NCBI GenBank assembly: GCA_029051965.1
Contig: JAIDJZ010000202.1
Coordinates: forward strand, 1-10,771
Source of the DNA: Paramuribaculum sp.
GTDB taxonomy: Bacteria; Bacteroidota; Bacteroidia; Bacteroidales; Muribaculaceae
Length of the DNA: 10,771 nt
Reading direction: 5' to 3'
Positions 4,846-10,771 of this stretch are shown piece after piece; position 1 is the stretch's first letter; each line of letters opens with the position of its first letter. The notes below the pieces were generated by a model that worked only from the letters and a program-made list of their open reading frames with translations, was not told the origin of the DNA and did not search any database. Position numbers and translations under genes: made by a program.

Positions 4846-6759
4846 ATGACTGACGTGATTCGCTTACTCCCTGATTCTGTGGCAAATCAGATTGCCGCAG
4901 GTGAGGTCATCCAGCGTCCTGCATCTGTGGTGAAGGAGCTGGTAGAGAATGCTGTTGACGCCGGTGCGACGTCGATCAAGGTCATTGTCAAGGATGCCGG
5001 ACGCAGTCTGATCCAGGTTGTTGACAATGGAAAAGGAATGAGTGACACGGATGCCAGAATGGCGTTCGAGCGCCATGCGACGTCGAAAATAGTCAATGCG
5101 GAAGATCTTTTCTCGCTCCGGACGATGGGATTCCGCGGGGAGGCACTTGCTTCTATCGCGGCGGTGGCGCAGGTCGACCTTCGCACGATGCCGAAGGGTG
5201 CCGAAGTCGGCACTCGTCTGATCATCAACGGGTCGATTGTGGAGAGTCAGGAGCCGGAGGCTTGTGCGGCCGGGACAAACATGATGGTCAAGAATCTGTT
5301 TTTCAACATTCCGGTGCGCCGCAGGTTTCTCAAGCGTGACTCTGTCGAGCTGAGCAATATACTCCGTGAGTTCGAGCGTCTCGCTCTTGTCAATCCGGGT
5401 ATTGATTTCGAGTTTATCAACAATGACTCGACGATGCACAGGATGCTTGGCTCTTCGATGAAGCAGCGAATTCTCGATCTTTTCGGAAAGGGCCTTGACA
5501 AGCAGTTGCTTCCGGTCAGCACTTCGACACCGATCGTTTCGATCGAAGGATTTATCGGGCGTCCGGAAAATGCACGCAAGCGCAATGCGCTGCAGTATCT
5601 GATGGTCAACGGGCGGCACATGCGCCATCCCTATTTCCATAAGGCGGTCCTGATGTGTTTTGAGAATCTGATTCCGTCAGATTCCCAGCCGAATTATTTT
5701 CTAAGTTTCACGGTCGATCCGCAGACGATCGATGTCAATATCCATCCGACCAAGAATGAGATCAAGTTCGAGAATGAAACTCCGATCTGGCAGATTCTGA
5801 CTGCTGCGGTCAAGGAGGCGATAGGAAAATTCAATGCCGGTCCCGGAATTGATTTCGATATTGTCGACGCTCCGGAGATTCCAGTGTTCCGTCCGGACCA
5901 TACGGCGGACCATTCGATCGAGATCGATACGTCTTATAATCCGTTCCGTCAGGAGACACCTAAGAATCCGGCGTCGTGGTCGGGGGGCGACTCTTTTAAG
6001 AAGACGGGTGTCGGTTCAGACTGGGATCAGCTCTATGAGGAGTTTATGGGTAAGCCGACGGTTGTCGAGTCGCAGCTCGGAGTCGCAACGTCGCCGGGTC
6101 TTGATTTCGGCGAACTGAAAATGGAGAGTGCCGAGGCGACGCTGATTCCAGATGATAATGCCGGCTCTTCCGCAGGCAGTCGGGCCGGAGGCGAGGAGTC
6201 GTCGACCATTCAGGTCAAGAACCGCTATATACTTTCGGCGACGGCGTCGGGAGTGATGGCTGTCGATCAGCACAGGGCGCATGTCAAGGTGCTCTATGAG
6301 CAGATCGTCGGTCGTCTGGCAGAGGGGAGTGCTCCTTCGCAGCGCATAATGTTTCCCGAGGTATTCTCGCTGACACAGTCGCAGAGCGCGGTTCTTACTG
6401 ACATATCAGACAAGCTTTCGGACTGTGGTTTCGAGATTTCGTTTCTCGGCGGAGAGAGCTGGAGTCTGTCGTCGCAACCAATGGTTTCCGACGGCATCAA
6501 CCCAGTCGAGGCTCTGATCTCGATTATCGAAGACTATCAGCATGCCCGTCCGGACGATGATGTCGGTAAATGGCGCAGCTCGGTGGCGTTGTCGCTTGCG
6601 AGAAGCGGGGCGATCAAGCGAGGCCAGAAGCTTAGTGCCGAGGAGCGTGACCATCTGATAAATGAGCTGCTTCAGCTGCCTACGCCGAATTACACTCCTG
6701 ACGGGAAACTGATTATCAGTATGATTTCGGCCGATGAGCTTGCGGCGATGTTCCGATGA
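4846..6759 (+). CDS. mutL: DNA mismatch repair protein MutL
   Basis: 637 aa. MutL couples mismatch recognition by MutS to strand removal. The N-terminal GHKL ATPase is complete: KELVENAVDAGA (30-41; Glu31 the expected catalytic base, Asn35 the Mg ligand), DNGKGM (60-65), HATSKI (77-82) and GFRGEAL (95-101). The transducer domain contains YLMVNGRHMRHP and VDVNIHPTKNEIKF-type motifs, here starting from DPQTIDVNIHPTK. A variable linker (~345-455) joins the C-terminal dimerisation domain (~455-637). That domain is unusual: the endonuclease motif DQHA(x)2E(x)4E reads DQHRAHVKVLYE (474-485), lacking the Ala and first Glu, and the CPHGRP zinc motif near the end is TPDGKL (617-622). Nicking activity is therefore doubtful. 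No MutH is present in the window. The ATG at 4846 lies about 30 nt behind a good promoter and just before the conserved LLPDSVANQIAAGEV start. Confidence 0.97.
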   Translation: MTDVIRLLPDSVANQIAAGEVIQRPASVVKELVENAVDAGATSIKVIVKDAGRSLIQVVDNGKGMSDTDARMAFERHATSKIVNAEDLFSLRTMGFRGEALASIAAVAQVDLRTMPKGAEVGTRLIINGSIVESQEPEACAAGTNMMVKNLFFNIPVRRRFLKRDSVELSNILREFERLALVNPGIDFEFINNDSTMHRMLGSSMKQRILDLFGKGLDKQLLPVSTSTPIVSIEGFIGRPENARKRNALQYLMVNGRHMRHPYFHKAVLMCFENLIPSDSQPNYFLSFTVDPQTIDVNIHPTKNEIKFENETPIWQILTAAVKEAIGKFNAGPGIDFDIVDAPEIPVFRPDHTADHSIEIDTSYNPFRQETPKNPASWSGGDSFKKTGVGSDWDQLYEEFMGKPTVVESQLGVATSPGLDFGELKMESAEATLIPDDNAGSSAGSRAGGEESSTIQVKNRYILSATASGVMAVDQHRAHVKVLYEQIVGRLAEGSAPSQRIMFPEVFSLTQSQSAVLTDISDKLSDCGFEISFLGGESWSLSSQPMVSDGINPVEALISIIEDYQHARPDDDVGKWRSSVALSLARSGAIKRGQKLSAEERDHLINELLQLPTPNYTPDGKLIISMISADELAAMFR

Positions 6760-6788
6760 GCGGAAAATCGTCAAAATAGCGAAAGATT

Positions 6789-6818
6789 TTGAATAGAAGA
6801 AAAAGTTGTGTAAATTTG
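6789..6818 (+). promoter_or_regulatory. Putative promoter directly at the start of the HU-SPOR gene
   Basis: TTG (6789-6791), 19 nt, then TAAATTTG (6811-6818), an exact -7 match with near-ideal spacing. Transcription would begin at about 6823-6826, on top of the likely GTG start (6824). The gene would then be transcribed with no leader, or the promoter is not the one used. Confidence 0.45.
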
Positions 6819-6823
6819 TAACC

Positions 6824-7819
6824 GTGATTTCCATTATCCAACATATACAGTATCTCATTGTGTGTCATGACTGCGTGGTTGTGCCCGGTCTGGGTGCGTT
6901 TGTCGCCCAGCACATTCCTGCGTCGATAAGTCCTGACGGGTGTTCGATTCTGCCTCCGTCGAGGGAGTTGAGCTTCAATCCGTTGCTGACACATGACGAC
7001 GGTCTGCTCGTCAATTCGATCACGCGCCGCGAAGGCGTCAGCTATGAGTGCGGCCGTTCGGCAGTGAGCCGCGAGGTCGAGCTGATCCACCGCCGTCTGC
7101 GCCATGAGGGAACGTTGCTGCTTGACCGTGTGGGCACTCTGACTCTTTCGGGTCACGGTCTGATGGAATTCACGCCTGAGAAGGTCAATGGCGTGGCCAA
7201 TCTGGCCTATCGCGGTCTGTTTGAGATCGCGGCGCGTCCGCTCGCTGCAGCGGGAGCTGAGACAGAGCCGGCTGACGTGATGAGTCCGGCAGCGACGGCT
7301 GAGCGTCTGTCGGTGCGCAGCCGAGTGAGAGAAGTCATGAAATATGCGGCTTCTGCGGTTATGCTGCTGGGTCTCGGCGCGATCATGATGACTCCGGTTT
7401 CTGTTCCGGAGAATTTCAGTTTTGCCTCGCTTAAGCCGGCGACACCTCCTGTTGTGGAACGGGTGTTCACAGAGCCTGCGTTTTCGGCCGACAATGACCG
7501 CGAGATCGTGCTTTACCGTGCCGGCGAGGATGGTCGGGCAGAAGTGACGCCCAAGTCTGCTGTGGAAGAGGCAGGGAAGATTGTAGCTCCGGCGCGTTAC
7601 TATGTCATCGTTGCGTCGACGTCGTCGCTGAAGGAGGCCCGCCGTTTTGTGCGTCTTCATTCGACGAAGAAGTTTCCGCTCGCAATTCTGCCATCGGACG
7701 GACGCTACCGTGTCTATGCTGCTTCGGGCAATGATATGGCGCAGATGTCGGCCTTCAGGAAGGCTGATGCCAATTTTGCCGCATCCCATCCCGATGCGTG
7801 GATCTATACCCTTAAATAA
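6824..7819 (+). CDS. HU-CCDC81-type domain and SPOR domain membrane protein
   Basis: 331 aa from GTG 6824. Residues ~1-55 and ~60-135 resemble the two bacterial HU-CCDC81 domains; the opening ISIIQHIQYLIVCHDCVVVPGLGAF is characteristic, as is the later ELIHRRLRHEGTLLLDRVGTLTLS. One hydrophobic segment (~173-192) follows after basic residues, then a linker, then a C-terminal SPOR domain (~257-330, starting RYYVIVASTSSLKEARRF). The expected topology is HU-like domains in the cytoplasm and SPOR in the periplasm. SPOR domains bind peptidoglycan stripped of stem peptides at division sites, so a role linking the division septum to the cytoplasm is a reasonable inference. The cytoplasmic partner or DNA binding is not known. 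No ATG exists before the conserved start; TTG 6806 would add six residues but includes the promoter's -7 box. It lies 64 nt behind mutL, so read-through is also possible. Confidence 0.85.
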   Translation: MISIIQHIQYLIVCHDCVVVPGLGAFVAQHIPASISPDGCSILPPSRELSFNPLLTHDDGLLVNSITRREGVSYECGRSAVSREVELIHRRLRHEGTLLLDRVGTLTLSGHGLMEFTPEKVNGVANLAYRGLFEIAARPLAAAGAETEPADVMSPAATAERLSVRSRVREVMKYAASAVMLLGLGAIMMTPVSVPENFSFASLKPATPPVVERVFTEPAFSADNDREIVLYRAGEDGRAEVTPKSAVEEAGKIVAPARYYVIVASTSSLKEARRFVRLHSTKKFPLAILPSDGRYRVYAASGNDMAQMSAFRKADANFAASHPDAWIYTLK

Positions 7820-7834
7820 AAATAAAGGAAGCGG

Positions 7835-7862
7835 GGTCGTTTCAGTCAATGACGAAACGACC
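7835..7862 (-). terminator. Hairpin overlapping the DUF4250 stop codon, likely leftward terminator
   Basis: GGTCGTTTC (7835-7843) and GAAACGACC (7854-7862) form a perfect 9-bp stem with a 10-nt loop. Read leftward, the hairpin contains the last codons and the stop of the DUF4250 gene. It is followed, after about 9 nt, by a T-rich stretch (TTTATTTTTATTT, 7814-7826). The gap before the T run makes it imperfect. The rightward HU-SPOR gene has no T run after this hairpin. Confidence 0.5.
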
Positions 7863-8027
7863 TGATTCGGGTGCGTAGCTGATGTTGCGTTCGGCTATGT
7901 AGGCGTCGAAACTGTCCTGATCGATGTCAAGACGGCGACAGAGTTCCTCGGGAGAGGAGAATTCGTCGCGCAGTTTCATGTTGAGATATCCGAGAAGGAT
8001 TACGGGATCGGACGGGAGTTGTTCCAT
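7842..8027 (-). CDS. DUF4250 domain-containing small protein
   Basis: 61 aa, the usual size for the family. The opening LPSDPVILLGYLNMKLRDEFSSPEELCRRLDI matches the DUF4250 pattern (DPxxLLSxxNxKLRDxxxSLxxLCxxLxI). The remainder resembles a small helix-turn-helix-like helical bundle ending in a short strand (YAPESGRFVID). No signal peptide or membrane segment is present, so it is cytoplasmic. Its function is unknown to me. It is the last gene of the leftward tamB-dgt group, 40 nt after dgt, and its end forms part of a hairpin. Identification rests on recall of the family pattern, not on a search. Confidence 0.8.
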   Translation of the reverse strand: MEQLPSDPVILLGYLNMKLRDEFSSPEELCRRLDIDQDSFDAYIAERNISYAPESGRFVID

Positions 8028-8067
8028 TGTATGTTCTTTTTGCGGTTGAGGGGGCGTTGTTTCGGGA

Positions 8068-9441
8068 TCAGTTGTTGATTTTCAGGCTCATTCCGTTGAG
8101 TCGGCGGTAGAGCTCGAGCGCATAGACGTCGGTCATTCCGGAGACGTGGTCGACGACGGCCTGCAGCTTTCCGTAGAGAGTCGGATGGTTCACTTCATAT
8201 TGCTGCGGGACCTGCGAAAGGAGCAGCTGGGAGTAGTTGAGATGCGGCTTTCTAACGGCATCGGTCAGTTTTTCCATCAGGAAGGAGATGATGCTTGTTC
8301 CGGCGAGGTCGATGTTGACGACGTCCGGAGCGCGGTAGATTCTGTCCCAGGAGAGTCTTTCGCATTTTTCATAGGCTGTCAGCTCGCGTTGGGGAATGTG
8401 GTCGAGGAGCGAGCCTTTGAAACGTCCTTCGAGAATCAGGTCTTCGTTTTCGACGAATACTTCAGCGGCTGCGTCGACGAGCCTTCCGATGACAGATGAG
8501 CGCAGATAGGAGATCTGTTCGTTGGGGTCGGAGACGTTTGCCATTACGCGGTGCATTTTCTCTTGGCGATCATCCGGGAAGAAAGCGAGGAAGCGTTCGA
8601 TGACCAGAGCGGTCGGCAGGATTCCGAGTTTGTGGGCGTCTTCGATGTCCATGACCTCATAGCATATGTCGTCGGCGGCCTCTACGAGAAATACGAGTGG
8701 ATGGCGGGCGTAGATGATCCGGTTGTCGTTTCGCGGGATGCGTAGGATTCCAAGTTCGGATGCGATCTTTATGAAGTCATCTTTTTCCGATGTGAAAAAA
8801 CCGAATTTGGCGCCGGTCTCGGCCGCAAGGGTGGATTCGTAGGGGTATTTTACGATTGAGGCGAGAGTGGAGTAGGTCATGGCGAATCCTCCGGGGCGGC
8901 GTCCGTTGAATCGGTGGGTCAGCAGGCGGAAGGCGTTGGCGTTTCCTTCGAAGCATGTCAGATCGGCCCATTGCTCGGGAGTCAGCTCCTGTTTTAAGGG
9001 CGCACCCGGACCTTCGCTGAAAAATGTTGCGATGGCTTTTTCGCCGGAGTGGCCGAACGGGGGGTTGCCGAGGTCGTGGGCCAGACATGCAGCCGAAACG
9101 ATTTCGCCGAGGGCGTCGAATTTCCGGATCCAGGGTTGGCCGGCATATCTTTCGCGCAGGCGGAGGGTGACCTCGGTTGCGAGCGAACGTCCTACGCAAG
9201 CGACTTCGATGCTGTGGGTCAGGCGGTTGTGGACGAAGATGCTTCCTGGCAGAGGAAACACCTGGGTTTTGTTCTGCAGCCGCCTGAAGGGGGATGAGAA
9301 TACGAGGCGGTCATAGTCGCGAAGGAAATCGCTGCGAGATCCGCGTTTGTTGTCGTGGTATTCTTCCAGTCCGAAGCGTTTGTCGCAGATCAGTTTCGAC
9401 CAATCCATTTTCGGAGGAGATTTTTTTTCGGAGGAGTTCAT
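8068..9441 (-). CDS. dgt: Deoxyguanosinetriphosphate triphosphohydrolase (dGTPase)
   Basis: 457 aa. Dgt hydrolyses dGTP to deoxyguanosine and triphosphate in the cytoplasm, trimming dNTP pools and possibly limiting phage. It is an HD-domain enzyme, and the metal set is visible: RLTHS with His76, AHDLGNPPFGHSGE with His122-Asp123 and His131, and EAADDICYE with Asp257/Asp258. Other family marks are SSPFRRLQNKTQVFPL (49-64) and FEGNANAFRLL (164-174). All look intact. The ATG at 9441 overlaps the tamB stop by 4 nt (ATGA), so translation is probably coupled. A cytoplasmic nucleotide enzyme behind an envelope gene is an odd pairing with no obvious functional link. Related deoxynucleotide triphosphohydrolases share these motifs, so substrate preference could be broader than dGTP. 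Confidence 0.93.
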   Translation of the reverse strand: MNSSEKKSPPKMDWSKLICDKRFGLEEYHDNKRGSRSDFLRDYDRLVFSSPFRRLQNKTQVFPLPGSIFVHNRLTHSIEVACVGRSLATEVTLRLRERYAGQPWIRKFDALGEIVSAACLAHDLGNPPFGHSGEKAIATFFSEGPGAPLKQELTPEQWADLTCFEGNANAFRLLTHRFNGRRPGGFAMTYSTLASIVKYPYESTLAAETGAKFGFFTSEKDDFIKIASELGILRIPRNDNRIIYARHPLVFLVEAADDICYEVMDIEDAHKLGILPTALVIERFLAFFPDDRQEKMHRVMANVSDPNEQISYLRSSVIGRLVDAAAEVFVENEDLILEGRFKGSLLDHIPQRELTAYEKCERLSWDRIYRAPDVVNIDLAGTSIISFLMEKLTDAVRKPHLNYSQLLLSQVPQQYEVNHPTLYGKLQAVVDHVSGMTDVYALELYRRLNGMSLKINN

Positions 9442-10771
9442 TTTTCAGAGTTTTGGTTGTCGGTCGTGGTAGTCGTCGTAACGGAGTCGGGTCTGAGTGT
9501 GTGCTGTCGGACAGAGTCCGGCCTGCTGAGAGAGTCAGCAGGAGCGGATTTCGATTTCATCAGCGGACGCAGGAATGAGAGCATGCTGTCGAAGTCGCGT
9601 TTGAACATGATTCCGACTCCCTGGGTTGTCAGTGCGGTCTTGACGTAGTAGTTCTGGTCGTTGTAGTGGTTGTAGGCTTTGAGTCGGATCGTTCCGCGTC
9701 GGTTAAGGAGGTATTCGATGTCGAAGTCGCCTATGAATGAGTTGTTGTTCAGGGCTTTGTCGCGATAGCCGAAGTTTCCGTTGAGCAGACGCCGGGTGTT
9801 GAGCAGGTGGCTCGCCAGGGCTACGTCGACTTCGACGTCTGAGAAGTCACCGCGGTCCGAGCGGATATTCGGGGCAAGGCTCCATTTGTCGGAGAGTTGT
9901 CCGAGAATGTTGGACAGTTGCGATGAGAGGGTCGATGAGGCGACTGAGACGAGTTCGTTGCCTTTCGTCGCCTGCATGTATTCCGGGGTGTAGAATCGGC
10001 TGAGCGCGAGGAGGTAGATGATCTGTCGGTTCATCATTTCGGATGTGTTGACGATCGATCGGACTTTGCGGTAGACGTCTTGTGTCAGTGTCGGGAATTC
10101 GAGGTCGAACGAGACTTCTGGACTGCGCATGTCGCCGGTCACGAGCAGCAGCGCGTTGACCGGCACGTTTGTGCGGTTGAGGTCTTTGTCGGCAAGGAAT
10201 GATTCGTCGAGGTCGGATAGGTTTGCGTTGACGGAGTAGGTTGCGGCCAGATCGAGCTGTGCGGCATAGGGGTCGCCGTTGAAGGCGATCGAACTTCCGC
10301 TTTTGATGTTGAACTCCTTGATGATGATGTCCTGCAGGGTGAAGTTGTATTTACCGCGTTCGACGGTGTAGGTCCCGTTGAGGCGCATGTCTTCGTTGGC
10401 CGAGTCGTAGAACATTCTCATGTTGCCAGCGCCATAGGCCGTAATGCGGTCGCCTCCGACGGGGTCCATCACGAGTGTCACCTGAGCCTGCGGATTGACG
10501 TCGACGTTGAGGTTTATGCGGTAGACGCTCGGCGGTCCGTCGGGGTTTGTGGCGGCCATGCGTGCTTTCAGATGTCGCACGATGTCGGGTTCGGCGTTGC
10601 TGCGTGCGATGGAGTCTTTTCGGGCACGGTCGCGGTCGCGGAAAGTGATGAAGTTATATTCCTGGGCGTTGAGTTCGTCGGATAGCACGAATGTGAATGT
10701 CGTGTTGGGGGCTGTCGAAATGTTGGCGCATATTTCGACGAGGCCGGGTTCGCCTGTGATCGTTGCCGATC
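9438..10771 (-). CDS. tamB: TamB-like translocation/assembly module protein, C-terminal part (partial)
   Basis: The frame is open to the right window edge with no stop, so about 443 C-terminal residues are seen of a protein that usually exceeds 1000. It matches the TamB/DUF490 C-terminal domain in its Bacteroidetes form: NGTYTVERGKYNFTLQDIIIKEFNIKSGSSIAFNGDPYAAQLDLAATY, then VPVNALLLVTGDMRSPEVSFDLEFP, and a terminal beta-rich GDFDIEYLLNRRGTIRLKAYNHYND...GVGIMFKRDFDS. TamB-like proteins span the periplasm as long beta-taco structures. They contact a BamA/TamA barrel, serving outer membrane protein assembly or lipid transport. The last ~35 residues form a low-complexity tail with two RPDSV copies and six Thr. 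A GTG at 10688 could be mistaken for a start, but the frame and homology-like sequence continue upstream. It is the first visible gene of the tamB-dgt-DUF4250 group. Confidence 0.85.
   Translation of the reverse strand, partial: SATITGEPGLVEICANISTAPNTTFTFVLSDELNAQEYNFITFRDRDRARKDSIARSNAEPDIVRHLKARMAATNPDGPPSVYRINLNVDVNPQAQVTLVMDPVGGDRITAYGAGNMRMFYDSANEDMRLNGTYTVERGKYNFTLQDIIIKEFNIKSGSSIAFNGDPYAAQLDLAATYSVNANLSDLDESFLADKDLNRTNVPVNALLLVTGDMRSPEVSFDLEFPTLTQDVYRKVRSIVNTSEMMNRQIIYLLALSRFYTPEYMQATKGNELVSVASSTLSSQLSNILGQLSDKWSLAPNIRSDRGDFSDVEVDVALASHLLNTRRLLNGNFGYRDKALNNNSFIGDFDIEYLLNRRGTIRLKAYNHYNDQNYYVKTALTTQGVGIMFKRDFDSMLSFLRPLMKSKSAPADSLSRPDSVRQHTLRPDSVTTTTTTDNQNSEK

Noticed and set aside
4864..5640. 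Minus-strand 258-codon frame inside mutL
   Set aside because: It lies entirely opposite the conserved ATPase domain of mutL and is Arg/His-rich without a domain pattern.
6716..7849. Minus-strand 377-codon frame opposite mutL's end and the HU-SPOR gene
   Set aside because: Its Arg/His-rich translation looks like an antisense shadow, and the opposite strand holds a gene with clear domains.

Overview
The window looks like chromosomal DNA from a Bacteroidales member, with the gut family Muribaculaceae as my best guess. The signs are promoters with a TTG / TAnnTTTG architecture instead of the TATAAT type, a CotH protein and a secreted partner in gut-Bacteroidetes style, a HU(CCDC81)-SPOR fusion that is typical of Bacteroidetes, a Bacteroidetes-type TamB, and GC content near 50% with many TCG and GTC words. 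It is mostly housekeeping and envelope genes. I see no insertion sequence, prophage, CRISPR array, tRNA or rRNA.

Layout, left to right. Positions 1-30 hold the first ten codons of a possible leftward gene with its own promoter (65-95). Positions 31-304 are non-coding with two hairpins, one a likely terminator. Next is a leftward pair whose ends overlap: kdsB (1590-2363), then a peptidase M16-family protein (305-1615) that has lost its zinc-binding motif. A divergent intergenic region (2364-2617) separates them from a rightward pair, a small secreted protein with a C-terminal sorting-tail-like domain (2618-3109) and a secreted CotH-family protein (3116-4567). Positions 4568-4845 hold an 11-C tract, a strong intrinsic terminator, a cluster of TGTCAACA-like repeats and a clear promoter for mutL (4846-6759). 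A HU-SPOR membrane protein follows (6824-7819). It meets head-on a leftward operon read as tamB-like (partial, 9438-10771), dgt (8068-9441) and a DUF4250 protein (7842-8027).

The themes are outer envelope building and surveillance (CMP-Kdo supply, TamB, SPOR-peptidoglycan contact, secreted CotH) and DNA or nucleotide maintenance (MutL, dGTPase). I found no convincing new multi-gene system. The items most worth a second look are: MutL without a recognisable C-terminal endonuclease site; the HU-SPOR gene, whose only plausible start lies about 6 nt past a promoter -7 box; the zinc-less M16 protein coupled to kdsB; the CotH and small-partner pair; and the repeat cluster in front of mutL.
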